DNA of 11,110 bases from Pseudomonadota bacterium (GCA_021783385.1 JAJXTX010000070.1:1-11110); one strand, 5' to 3'. Positions 1-7,102 are shown, counted from the stretch's first letter. Numbers and translations are program-made. Notes: generated by a model not told the origin, from the sequence alone.

Positions 1-773
1 GCCTCGTCATACCAATCCGCATCGGGCGACGTCTCCGCCGGCAGCTCGCCTGCATGCTGCAAGCGTTGGCGCAGCAGTGCCACCCGCGCATCGCGCATGC
101 CCGGCTTCAGCGTCGGACCTGGCGGCAACGGCGGCAACCAGCTCCCCGCAGCGGCCTGCTCACGCAGCTCCCGCATCGCCGCACGCAGCGCGGCATACAC
201 AGGTGACGCCGGCCGCGCCGCTGCAAAGACGAGCGCGATGCGATCCTCGACCACTTCCTGCGCATCCCTCTGCAGCTCATCGATTGCATCAGCCTGCGTC
301 GGCGCAGGTTTCCAGCCCGGGTACAGCGCGCCGACATCAACAACGCCAGAATGAAGCTGATGCAAAGCCAGCAGATAGGCTGCGGTGGCACGCACATCAA
401 GGTCGGCGCGCGCCTGAACCGCCTCAGGCGCGGCATGCTGCAGCCACAGCGCATCCTGAGCGAGGCGGTCCGCACCATAGTCGTTAGCGACCAACCCGTC
501 ATCGGCCATGCCATCGAGGGCGGCGTTGAGCGCGCGCAGACGTTGCGGCATCTGCCACAGCGGCGCATCCGAGCGCAGCACATAGAATCTCGCCACCCGC
601 GCAGCAAGCGTGCTGTCACCATGCGTGCCATCGCCAACCGCGATCGCACCCAGCGGTTGCCGCCTCAACGCGTCAATGCGTGCGCGGATCGCCGCCGGCA
701 ATGCGGGCTCGGTCGCACATGCACTGACCGCAAACCCGCACAACAAGCTCAGAAAAATCGCAACGCGTCGCAT
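1..773 (-). CDS. YcbB/LdtD-type murein L,D-transpeptidase, N-terminal part (cut by window edge)
   Basis: Probable periplasmic L,D-transpeptidase that makes 3-3 (mDAP-mDAP) cross-links in peptidoglycan. Only the first 257 residues are in the window; they read open to base 3 with no stop. Residues 1-18 form a signal peptide. V16-S17-A18-C19 fits a lipobox, so it may be a lipoprotein. Residues of about 30-210 match the YcbB scaffold domain, including the recognisable LHSGVVDVGALYPGW stretch near 140-154. The segment GPTLKPGMRDARVALLRQRL (about 219-238) is the start of the peptidoglycan-binding helix region typical of this family. The catalytic YkuD domain with its Cys would lie left of base 1. 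The start ATG at 773 has AGGGGA about 9 nt upstream. The gene is divergent from a second L,D-transpeptidase. Family assignment is from recognised motifs; activity is inferred. Confidence 0.85.
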   Translation of the reverse strand, partial: MRRVAIFLSLLCGFAVSACATEPALPAAIRARIDALRRQPLGAIAVGDGTHGDSTLAARVARFYVLRSDAPLWQMPQRLRALNAALDGMADDGLVANDYGADRLAQDALWLQHAAPEAVQARADLDVRATAAYLLALHQLHSGVVDVGALYPGWKPAPTQADAIDELQRDAQEVVEDRIALVFAAARPASPVYAALRAAMRELREQAAAGSWLPPLPPGPTLKPGMRDARVALLRQRLQHAGELPAETSPDADWYDE

Positions 774-906
774 CAGCGGCTTTCCCCTGGAGTCCGTGAC
801 GATCATCGCGCATTTCGCTGTCGCGACCGCGGTTGTTCAGGCTCGACTTCGGGCTAGCGTTTATAGTGGATGCGTTCCCCCTCTCACCCCCTCTCAACCC
901 TCGTCC
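774..906. promoter_or_regulatory. Divergent intergenic region between two L,D-transpeptidase genes
   Basis: This 133-nt region must hold promoters for both flanking genes. The only AT-rich island is TTTATAGT at 860-867. It gives TATAAA on the minus strand (860-865) and TATAGT on the plus strand (862-867), so both directions could share a -10 region. No convincing -35 is visible at 17 nt for either. Immediately before the plus-strand gene is a perfect tandem of CCCCCTCTCA (877-886 and 887-896). No Shine-Dalgarno sequence precedes the ATG at 907. Confidence 0.35.
877..896 (+). repeat. Tandem 10-bp repeat CCCCCTCTCA x2 in the leader of the YkuD_2 gene
   Basis: Two perfect adjacent copies (877-886, 887-896) end 10 nt before the ATG at 907. 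They make a pure pyrimidine-plus-A leader where a ribosome binding site would be expected. On the minus strand they give two GGGGG runs followed by a GGG, which is short of a classical four-run G-quadruplex. Confidence 0.6.
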
Positions 907-1650
907 ATGTCTCGCACACGTTTCATCACCGTGCTGGTCGCGCTTGTGCTCGCCAACAGTGCCGCGACCGCGACTGATGCTTCGTTGTGGCGCAGCCTTG
1001 CGCAGGCGGCGCCAGCGGCCAATCCCGAGGCGATCCGGCTCGCGGTGACCGCCATGCGATGCGCCGTCACGCATGGTGTCCCGCGTTCCCGCCAACTCGC
1101 GATCATCGACTACTCACAACCCTCGACGCGCAAGCGTCTGTGGATATTCGACCTCGCCAGCCATCGCTTGCTGATGCGCGAACTGGTGGCGCACGGACGC
1201 AACTCCGGCGGTGATCTCGCCACCCGTTTTTCGGACCGGAACGGCAGCCTCGAGTCAAGTCTTGGCCTGTACCGTACGCAGAATGCCTATATCGGCGACA
1301 ACGGGTATTCACTGCGTCTGCAAGGTCTCGACCCGGGCTTCAACAACCACGCGCTGGAACGTGCCATCGTGATCCACGGCGCGGCTTACGTCAGCAACGC
1401 ATTCGCACAGCGCGAGGGCCGTCTCGGCCGCAGTTGGGGTTGCCCCGCCGTCAGCACGGGCGTCGCGCGCCGCGTGATCGACACGCTCAAGGATGGACAA
1501 TTCGTGTTCGCCTACTACCCCGATCAACGCTGGATCGGCGGCTCGAGTCTGCTGCACTGTGATGGCGCTGAGCATGACGTGGCAGATGTCGCGGCCCGAA
1601 AAGGAGAGCCGACACGGCTGCGGACTCCCGATCACGCCAAACTGCCGTAG
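907..1650 (+). CDS. Exported murein L,D-transpeptidase catalytic domain protein (YkuD_2 family)
   Basis: A 247-residue protein of the L,D-transpeptidase-like YkuD_2 family (PF13645 type), expected to act on peptidoglycan in the periplasm. Residues 1-21 are a signal peptide (hydrophobic FITVLVALVLA, then SAATA before the cleavage site). The catalytic signature is intact: His157 in IHGAAYVS, then GRLGRSWGCPAVS with the nucleophile Cys179, matching the family pattern HGxxYVS...GRLGRSxGCPA. The core before it (LWIFDLASHRLL, HGRNSGG, GLYRTQNAYIG) is also typical. An open frame extends upstream to 610, but the ATG at 907 is the only start that places the signal peptide at the N-terminus. It lacks a visible Shine-Dalgarno. 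The C-terminal 25 residues are polar and probably disordered. The gene is divergent from the YcbB-type gene, suggesting a small cross-linking locus. Whether it transfers or hydrolyses is not decidable here. Confidence 0.88.
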   Translation: MSRTRFITVLVALVLANSAATATDASLWRSLAQAAPAANPEAIRLAVTAMRCAVTHGVPRSRQLAIIDYSQPSTRKRLWIFDLASHRLLMRELVAHGRNSGGDLATRFSDRNGSLESSLGLYRTQNAYIGDNGYSLRLQGLDPGFNNHALERAIVIHGAAYVSNAFAQREGRLGRSWGCPAVSTGVARRVIDTLKDGQFVFAYYPDQRWIGGSSLLHCDGAEHDVADVAARKGEPTRLRTPDHAKLP

Positions 1651-1669
1651 GACAGTAACGTACCGCCGC

Positions 1670-1735
1670 GATCACGGACACCTCGCATGATTGCCGTGAT
1701 CCACGCGACTTGCTGCCAGCATTGCCATCACGGCA
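1670..1735. terminator. Nested inverted repeats between convergent genes (possible terminator region)
   Basis: The motif GATCACGG (1670-1677) can pair with CCGTGATC (1694-1701). The second arm, as TGCCGTGAT (1692-1700), can instead pair over 9 bp with ATCACGGCA (1727-1735). The two hairpins are mutually exclusive. They lie just after the YkuD_2 gene and before the 3' end of the tandem USP. No U-tract follows on either strand, so intrinsic termination is only a possibility. Confidence 0.3.
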
Positions 1736-1776
1736 GAAAATCGAACGGAAAGTTCGTCAGAGTTGATGCCGCACAA

Positions 1777-1824
1777 TGCCCCGGCATGGAACCGCGAGCC
1801 ATTCCGGTGACATATTCCGGGGCA
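1777..1824. repeat. 8-bp inverted repeat TGCCCCGG / CCGGGGCA
   Basis: TGCCCCGG (1777-1784) and CCGGGGCA (1817-1824) are perfect inverted copies 32 nt apart, 58 nt beyond the stop of the tandem USP gene. They may fold in the 3' end of that transcript. There is no U-tract. A 5-bp hairpin, CGAAC-GGAAA-GTTCG, lies at 1742-1756. Confidence 0.3.
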
Positions 1825-1881
1825 ACCACCCACCGGCCTTTGCCAACCCGCGGTCGGTCTGCCGTGACACCGGATGCATCC

Positions 1882-2766
1882 TCAGTGGTGCATCAATACA
1901 GGGATGTCCGCATGCATGAGCGCATGACGGGTCACATCGCCGCAGATCCGCTCGCGCTGCGAAGCAGGAGCGTATGCATCCACCACCAGCAGTTCCGCGC
2001 GCACCCGGCCGGACTGCTCCAGCAGAGCCTCACCCACGGCCGGGGAGTCGGCACGGATGTCGTGCACGATCACGCTGACGCCGCGGCGCGCGAGGTAGTC
2101 GACGGGATCGAAGCACGCCATTCCCGCCCCATCATGCCAGCTCCCGCACAGGCTGTTACCGAGAAGATGCACCTCGCTGGCCTCCAGCAGCAGCGGCAGC
2201 GCGGCGTGCATTGCACGAATGGCCTCGATGCTGCCATTCCACTCGATCGCAATACGCGCGAACTGCGGCGCCGGGTCACATGCTGGCGACAGCACCAGAC
2301 AGGGAATGCGGCAGGCAAGCAGCGCGTCGAACAGCGACTCGAGCGGGCCGTCGGGCTCGACGATATCGTGTTCGAGTATCGCCAGATCGTGCCATGTGCC
2401 GAGTTCACGCAGCGTCCGCACCATGTTTGTGGACGCCACCACCCAGTGCGTCTCGGCAATGCCATGACGCTGGGCGAATAGGGTGAAATCCGCCGCGCCG
2501 GCAGTTTCTTTTGCCGCGATGGACGATTCCCCGTGTCGCCCCACCGCGTCGCATTCCGCCGCGGCGGCGAACCCGTGCAGAGCCGGAACAACCAGGCACG
2601 CGCTGAGCGCGCTGTCCCAGCGCGCGGCCAGGTGGACGCCCACCCGCGCCGAGCGTGCCCAGGGCGCGGTCGATGTAACCACCGCCAGAATGTCACGGAT
2701 TGGACGCCGCATCACGTCAGATGAAGGCGTGTCCGGCCGCAGCAGATTCCTGGTCACCGTGTTCAT
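1882..2766 (-). CDS. Tandem-domain universal stress protein (UspA family)
   Basis: A 294-residue cytoplasmic protein with two UspA folds. The first begins at about residue 22 (RPIRDILAVVTSTAP). The second begins at about 166 (PQFARIAIEWNGSIEAIRAM) and ends in GDVTRHALMHADIPVLMHH, the usual C-terminal strand of tandem USPs. Neither half shows an intact GxxG...GS nucleotide loop like that in the single-domain USP at 6665-7102, so ATP binding is doubtful. Typical partners of such proteins are hypoxia and starvation responses. The ATG at 2766 has GAGG about 10 nt upstream; an alternative Met at residue 19 would trim a disordered leader. It starts 12 nt after the GNAT stop codon and so is probably second in that operon, under the FNR-type promoter at 3413-3453. 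Confidence 0.85.
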   Translation of the reverse strand: MNTVTRNLLRPDTPSSDVMRRPIRDILAVVTSTAPWARSARVGVHLAARWDSALSACLVVPALHGFAAAAECDAVGRHGESSIAAKETAGAADFTLFAQRHGIAETHWVVASTNMVRTLRELGTWHDLAILEHDIVEPDGPLESLFDALLACRIPCLVLSPACDPAPQFARIAIEWNGSIEAIRAMHAALPLLLEASEVHLLGNSLCGSWHDGAGMACFDPVDYLARRGVSVIVHDIRADSPAVGEALLEQSGRVRAELLVVDAYAPASQRERICGDVTRHALMHADIPVLMHH

Positions 2767-2778
2767 CGGGCTTGTCCC

Positions 2779-3348
2779 TCACAGGGCGAGCGTGTGGATC
2801 ACCTGGGTGGCGTCATGCGGATCGCGCTCCCGCGCAAAGCCGAGCCAGGCGGCCAGCTCGCGCATCGGCTCGTTGGCGGCGGCGTCGATCGAGAACATCC
2901 GGCGGAAACCGTGGCGCCGCGCGGTGGCGATCAGGTGCTGCATCAGCAGCGTGCCGAGGCCGCGATGCTGCCAGTCGTCAGCCACCGCCACTGCGCATTC
3001 GCAATGCTGCGCGTCACCGCTGGCGCTGTAGCGGCTCACACCCACCTCGCGCAATACGCCGTTGTCGTGCGCCAACGCCACGTACGCCATGGCTTGACTG
3101 AAATCCACGTTGACCAGCTGGTCGAGCAGCGCCGGACTGGCCTCGCGGATCTCGCCGAGAAAACGGAAGTGGCGCGCGGAGGGTGACAGCCGTGCGATGA
3201 AATCACTTTCGCGCTCGCGATCCTCGGCGCGGATGGGGCGCACCAGCACATGGCTGCCGTCGCTGAGCGTTTCGATCCAGTGATCGCCGGTCAAGGCAGG
3301 AAAGGCGGGGGGTAGCGAACCAGCAGGATGGACGGCGGGAGTTGGCAT
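2779..3348 (-). CDS. GNAT-family N-acetyltransferase
   Basis: A 189-residue acetyl-CoA-dependent acetyltransferase. The N-terminal 20 residues are Pro/Ala-rich. The domain proper starts at VLVRPIRAEDRERE (34-47). The acetyl-CoA pyrophosphate-binding loop is Q127-H-R-G-L-G132, followed by the helix TLLMQHLIATARRHGF. The C-terminal NEPMRELAAWLGF (159-171) is the usual GNAT motif B region. RPIRAEDxxxxxxFxxxLSPxxRxxRF resembles the acetyltransferase domain of Pat-type protein lysine acetyltransferases, so a protein substrate is possible but not shown. The open frame runs far upstream through fnr. The ATG at 3348, with GGAG about 9 nt upstream, gives a full-length GNAT and lies just downstream of a promoter carrying an FNR box. 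It is the first gene of a two-gene operon with the tandem USP. Confidence 0.85.
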   Translation of the reverse strand: MPTPAVHPAGSLPPAFPALTGDHWIETLSDGSHVLVRPIRAEDRERESDFIARLSPSARHFRFLGEIREASPALLDQLVNVDFSQAMAYVALAHDNGVLREVGVSRYSASGDAQHCECAVAVADDWQHRGLGTLLMQHLIATARRHGFRRMFSIDAAANEPMRELAAWLGFARERDPHDATQVIHTLAL

Positions 3349-3412
3349 GCTGCAATCTCCGATCGGGGTGAAGCGAGCCGCCGCTGACCTGCCAGCAGCA
3401 CTGACTGCGACA

Positions 3413-3453
3413 GTTTTACGCTGCCGCCGAGCGCCCGGATTGATCGACGTCAA
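3413..3453 (-). promoter_or_regulatory. FNR/Anr-type class II promoter for GNAT-USP operon
   Basis: The site TTGATCGACGTCAA (3440-3453) matches the FNR/Anr consensus TTGAY-N4-RTCAA on both arms. On the minus strand the -10 candidate TAAAAC (3413-3418, 4 of 6 matches to TATAAT) lies 21 nt downstream. A start at about 3406 would put the box centre near -40.5, close to the -41.5 of class II FNR activation. The leader to the GNAT ATG (3348) would be about 58 nt. The regulator gene itself ends at 3474, just upstream. Confidence 0.8.
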
Positions 3454-3473
3454 GCAGAACGCAACCGGTGCGT

Positions 3474-4235
3474 TCAGCCCGCTTCGCCGCGCCGCGCCGC
3501 GGCGGCATGGCTGCCGCACAGCTGGGCCAGCAGGTCCGGGCGCAGGATCCGCACCGACTTGCGGTTCACTGCGAGGATGCCGGCGGCTTCCATCCGGCTG
3601 AACAGGCGGCTGACGGTCTCCACCACCAGCCCGAGGTAGTTGGCGATGTCGTAGCGCGACATGCTGAGGGTCAGTGCGCCGGCGTCGCGCGACAGGCGCG
3701 CGTGGCGGTCGGCAAGGCTCTGCAGAAAGATCGCCAGCCGTTCCTGCGCATGCTGCCGACCCATCATCACCAGATGACTGTTGTCGGCCACCACCTCGCG
3801 ACTGATCACCCGCATCAGCTGGCGATGCAGCGCCGGCAGCTCGCCCACGATCTGCTGCAGTTGCGTGTAGGGCAGCTCGCAGATGGAACTGCGTTCCATC
3901 GCCTCGGCGGTCATCGGATGGCGGTCGTTGACCAGCGCGGCGACGCCGAGGATCTCGCCGGGCAGCACGAAGCCCAGCACCTGCACTTCGCCGTCGGCAT
4001 TCTCCACGAAGGTCTTCAGCGAGCCGGAGCGCACCACGTACAACGCGTTGAATGCGTCGCCCTGGCGAAACAGCAACTTGCCGCGATCGAGCGTGCGCTT
4101 GTCGCGCACGGCGCTGTCCAGCCGCTCCAGCTCGTTGCGATCGATGCCGGCAGGCAGGCACAGCTCATGCAGGGCACAGGCGCCGCAACTGCGCCGCAGC
4201 TGCTCGATGTCTACTACGACCGGGCCATTTTCCAT
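3474..4235 (-). CDS. fnr: FNR-type oxygen-sensing transcription regulator (Crp/Fnr family)
   Basis: Probable anaerobic regulator with an oxygen-labile 4Fe-4S cluster. From the ATG at 4235 it has 253 residues. The cluster cysteines are C17, C20, C26 and C119; their spacing (3, 6, 93) is identical to E. coli FNR (C20, C23, C29, C122). A cyclic-nucleotide-like beta-roll follows (GKLLFRQGD...LYVVRSGSLK), then the dimerisation helix. The HTH at about 190-222 reads SRYDIANYLGLVVETVSRLF; E206, S209 and R210 of VETVSR correspond to the E209/S212/R213 residues that read TTGAT half-sites. Two matching boxes occur nearby (3440-3453, 7213-7226). The frame also has Mets at 4247 and 4289; 4235 is chosen because GCGGATCC precedes it and the N-terminus then matches the family. 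Pseudomonads call the orthologue Anr. Confidence 0.92.
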   Translation of the reverse strand: MENGPVVVDIEQLRRSCGACALHELCLPAGIDRNELERLDSAVRDKRTLDRGKLLFRQGDAFNALYVVRSGSLKTFVENADGEVQVLGFVLPGEILGVAALVNDRHPMTAEAMERSSICELPYTQLQQIVGELPALHRQLMRVISREVVADNSHLVMMGRQHAQERLAIFLQSLADRHARLSRDAGALTLSMSRYDIANYLGLVVETVSRLFSRMEAAGILAVNRKSVRILRPDLLAQLCGSHAAAARRGEAG

Positions 4236-4266
4236 AAGGATCCGCATTTGCACGCTGATGCACGTG

Positions 4267-4300
4267 GTTGCACACCTGCGTCTGAGCATCAGGTCGCAAC
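4267..4300 (-). other. Imperfect hairpin in the fnr leader
   Basis: The arms GTTGC(AC)ACCTG (4267-4278) and CAGGT(C)GCAAC (4290-4300) are inverted copies, with two against one unpaired bases in the middle and an 11-nt loop. The structure lies 31 nt upstream of the chosen fnr start, in what should be its 5' UTR. A regulatory role is unproven. Confidence 0.35.
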
Positions 4301-4307
4301 ATTTTGC

Positions 4308-4328
4308 ATATTACCACCCTGCAGGGTG
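4308..4328 (-). promoter_or_regulatory. Candidate fnr promoter region with a 14-bp palindrome
   Basis: A perfect 14-bp palindrome, CACCCTGCAGGGTG (4315-4328), is followed on the minus strand one base later by TAATAT (4308-4313, 4 of 6 matches to TATAAT). It therefore occupies the spacer or operator position of a possible fnr promoter. No good -35 is visible and no FNR box is present in the 141-nt gap. It could equally be a weak structure at the end of the upstream ATPase transcript; it lacks a U-tract. Confidence 0.35.
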
Positions 4329-4376
4329 CTTTCGCGACACGGTGGGTAGGGCAAGGTGTCACACGGGCGGGCTCGG

Positions 4377-6668
4377 TCAGCGACTGTCGAGGTTATGGTA
4401 CAGCTCGTCCTCCTGCGCAAAGTGCAGCTGCAGCACGGTATCCAGCCGCAGCAGCACGCGCTGGATCTCAGCCAGCGGGAGATCGGCTGCGCCCGCGGCA
4501 AGATCGGCGCTCATCCGACCAAGCAGTCGGATCAGGCGAAAGATTTCGCGATGCGTGTGGCTCATCGCAGCCAGCGGGTCGTCGCCATGCAGGCGGCTGG
4601 CCAGCTGCGGGTAAAGTTCGTCCTGGTCGGCCTGCTCGTGCGGCAGCAGTTGCCGCTCGAGCTGATCGACCAGCCCCGCCAGCTCCGCGCAGGCAGCAGC
4701 CGGCGCACGGCTGACGATATGCTCTGCCACCTGCTGCAGCCGTTCGAGCACGGGCTTCAGCTCGGCATGCTCGTGGCGCAGCCGCTCGGCGTGATCAGCG
4801 CCGATGCTGCTGACGACCGAGTGTTCCAGGCCGCCACCGAGCGCACGCAGCGCGTTGACGATCACCGCCACGTCGATGGCTTCCTGCACGATCGCGCCGG
4901 CCAGCGCCGGCAGCAGGCCGAAGGCCGCCAGCAGCATCGCCAACAGCGACAGTCCCATCCCGGCCAGCACGCTCTGCAGCGCCACACGCCGCGCCCGACG
5001 CGCGATCTGCATGGCTTCGGCGATGCGATCCAGGCGATCGGACAGCAGCACCACGCCGGCCGCCTCGGACGAGGCGGTGGCGCCGCGCGCGCCCAGCGCG
5101 ATGCCGACGTCGGCGGCGGCCAGCGCCGGCGCGTCGTTGATGCCGTCACCGACCATCAGCGTGATGCCCTGCGCGTGCCCCTGTGCGATCGCGGCCAGCT
5201 TGTCGGCCGGCGTCAGCCCGGCGCGCACCTCGTCCACGCCGGCGGCCAGGCCGATCGCCTGCGCGCGTTCCAGCAGGTCGCCGGTGAGCATCACGATGCG
5301 GCGGATGCCGGCCTGCCGCAGCAGGCGCAGCGCGCGCGGCGATTCGAGCCGCATCGGGTCGTCGAACAGCACCGCACCGGCCAGCGCGCCGTCGACGCCG
5401 ATGAAGCTGGCGCTGACGTCCTCGTAGGTCATGCGCCGCTGCAAGGCCTCGGTCCACGCCAGCGCCGGGGTGCTCGCGGCAACGTAGTGATGACCACCCA
5501 GCATCACCGCGTGCCCGGCCACCGCGCCGCGCAGGCCGGCACCGGGCTCCTCGTGCACCTCGCGCGGTGGTTCCAGTGCCAGGCCCTGCGCGCCGGCAGC
5601 CTGCACGATCGCCTGCGCGATCACATGCGGTGAGGCCTGCGCCAGCGAGGCCGCCAGCTGCAGCAATTGCTGCGCGGAATGCGCACCGGCGCTGGCCACC
5701 GACAGCACCCGTGCATGCCCGGCGGTGAGCGTGCCGGTCTTGTCCAGAAACAGCACCTGCGCGCGGGCCAGCGCCTCCAGCGTGGCACCATCCTTCACCA
5801 GGATGCCGCGCTGCGCACAGCGCGATATGCCGCCCACGATCGCCACCGGCACCGCGAGTATCAGCGGGCACGGCGTGGCCACCACCAGCACTGCCAGCGC
5901 GCGCAGCGGATCACCGCTGAGCAGCCACGCCGCGCCGGCCAGCAGCAGGGTCAGCGGAATCAGGATCAGCGCGTAGCGGTCGGCCATCCGCACGAACGGC
6001 GCACGCGACTGCCGCGCCGCCTCGACCATCCGCACGATGCCGGCGTAGGTGCTGTGGGACGCCGATCGGGTGGCGCTGAAGTCGAACGGCGCACCGGCGT
6101 TGACGCCGCCGCTGCGCACGCTGTCGCCGCGCTGCCGGCGTACCGGCAGCGGCTCGCCGCTGAGCGCGGATTCGTCCAGCGTGGCGGTGGCGTCCAGCAG
6201 CGTGCCATCCACCGGCACCACTTCGCCCATGCGCAGCAGCAGGCGGTCGCCCGGCCTCACCACGTCCACCGGCACCTGCTCCAGCTGATCGTCGCGATAA
6301 CGCCAGGCAAAACGCGGGGCGCGATCGATCAGGCGACGCAGCTCGCGCCCCGCGCGACCGGCGGTGTAATCCTCCAGCGCACGGCCACCGGCCAGCATCA
6401 ACGCAATCACCGCCGCCACCAGCGCCTGGCCCAGCAGCACTGCCGCGACGATCGCCAGCAGCGCGATCAGATCGACGCCGGCCTCGCGCCGGCGCAGCCG
6501 GATCACGATCTCCACCGCCAGCAGCGCCGCCATCAGCAGCGCGCTGACGCTCCAGGCGAGGCGGGCCAGTGAATCGAACTGCAGCCCGCGCAGCAGCAGT
6601 CCGCCCGGCAGCGCCAGCGTGGTGAGCAGCAGCAGACCAGCATTGAGCCAGCCGCGCAGGGTGCTCAA
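4377..6668 (-). CDS. P1B-5-like metal-transporting P-type ATPase with C-terminal hemerythrin domain
   Basis: A 763-residue inner-membrane heavy-metal pump. It has two N-terminal membrane hairpins (about 8-57 and 66-94) but no N-terminal HMA domain. The actuator motif is SGEPLPV (170-176, SGE for the usual TGE). TPCP is at 265-268, the phosphorylation motif DKTGTLT at 309-315 and GDGINDAP at 507-514. The last membrane segment has QEAID (595-599). TPCP plus QExxD is the P1B-5 signature, a group linked to Ni/Fe export and known to carry C-terminal hemerythrin-like domains. Here residues 620-763 form such a domain, with H634, H677-x3-D, H706 and H749-x3-E753 as likely diiron ligands. The HP motif reads SPHV (346-349) rather than SEHP. 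The start is TTG at 6668, overlapping the USP stop as TTGA. The next in-frame Met (residue 46) would delete a membrane segment. Substrate is inferred. Confidence 0.88.
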   Translation of the reverse strand: MSTLRGWLNAGLLLLTTLALPGGLLLRGLQFDSLARLAWSVSALLMAALLAVEIVIRLRRREAGVDLIALLAIVAAVLLGQALVAAVIALMLAGGRALEDYTAGRAGRELRRLIDRAPRFAWRYRDDQLEQVPVDVVRPGDRLLLRMGEVVPVDGTLLDATATLDESALSGEPLPVRRQRGDSVRSGGVNAGAPFDFSATRSASHSTYAGIVRMVEAARQSRAPFVRMADRYALILIPLTLLLAGAAWLLSGDPLRALAVLVVATPCPLILAVPVAIVGGISRCAQRGILVKDGATLEALARAQVLFLDKTGTLTAGHARVLSVASAGAHSAQQLLQLAASLAQASPHVIAQAIVQAAGAQGLALEPPREVHEEPGAGLRGAVAGHAVMLGGHHYVAASTPALAWTEALQRRMTYEDVSASFIGVDGALAGAVLFDDPMRLESPRALRLLRQAGIRRIVMLTGDLLERAQAIGLAAGVDEVRAGLTPADKLAAIAQGHAQGITLMVGDGINDAPALAAADVGIALGARGATASSEAAGVVLLSDRLDRIAEAMQIARRARRVALQSVLAGMGLSLLAMLLAAFGLLPALAGAIVQEAIDVAVIVNALRALGGGLEHSVVSSIGADHAERLRHEHAELKPVLERLQQVAEHIVSRAPAAACAELAGLVDQLERQLLPHEQADQDELYPQLASRLHGDDPLAAMSHTHREIFRLIRLLGRMSADLAAGAADLPLAEIQRVLLRLDTVLQLHFAQEDELYHNLDSR

Positions 6669-7102
6669 TGGCAAACCAGCACCGGCACGCTGGCGTGCAG
6701 CATCACCTTGTGCGTCTCGCTGCCCAGCAGCAGCCGATCGAAGCCGCGCCAGCCGTGCGACGCCATCACGATCAGATCGCACTGCTGGGCGGCCACCGTC
6801 GCCACGATGGCGGTGTACGGGCGCTGCTCGATCGCGTGGCTGCTGGCGCAAGCCACGCCGGCGGCCGCGGCGCGCTGGCAGACTTCCTTCAGATAACCCT
6901 CGGCCCGCGCAATGGCTTCGCCCAGATAAAATTCCTGGTTGGCCTGGATGATGTCCACCGCATAGGTCAGCCAGGGGAACGGCGACACCACACTGAACGC
7001 ATAGACGCTGGCGCCGAGCCGGGCCGCCAGGGCAATGCCGGTGTCGACCGCGCGCAGGGAAAGTTCGGAACCATCGGTGGGCAACAGGATGTGCTTGAAC
7101 AT
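6665..7102 (-). CDS. Single-domain universal stress protein (UspA family)
   Basis: A 145-residue cytoplasmic UspA fold. The N-terminal strand and loop MFKHILLPTDGSELS carry the conserved Asp that contacts the nucleotide. The C-terminal ATP-binding loop is well kept as ASHGWRGFDRLLLGSETHKV (about 115-134), followed by VPVLVCH. It is therefore expected to bind ATP, unlike the tandem USP at 1882-2766. GGAG lies about 8 nt before the ATG. The stop TGA shares two bases with the TTG start of the metal ATPase, so the two are almost certainly translationally coupled. The FNR-type promoter at 7185-7226 lies upstream. The pairing suggests the USP acts when oxygen is low. Confidence 0.92.
   Translation of the reverse strand: MFKHILLPTDGSELSLRAVDTGIALAARLGASVYAFSVVSPFPWLTYAVDIIQANQEFYLGEAIARAEGYLKEVCQRAAAAGVACASSHAIEQRPYTAIVATVAAQQCDLIVMASHGWRGFDRLLLGSETHKVMLHASVPVLVCH

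Noticed and set aside
1687..2481. 264-residue plus-strand open frame
   Set aside because: It lies opposite the tandem USP gene and has no signal, motif or ribosome site. Its composition is that of an antisense shadow.
3349..4161. Upstream extension of the GNAT reading frame to 460 residues
   Set aside because: The extension runs through the fnr coding region and the FNR promoter in another frame and is Arg-rich with no motif. The ATG at 3348 has its own GGAG.
4356..6572. Long plus-strand open frames (425 and 301 residues) opposite the metal ATPase
   Set aside because: They are rich in Arg, His, Gln and Ala with no recognisable motif. They mirror the codon bias of the well-supported minus-strand ATPase, as expected of high-GC antisense frames.
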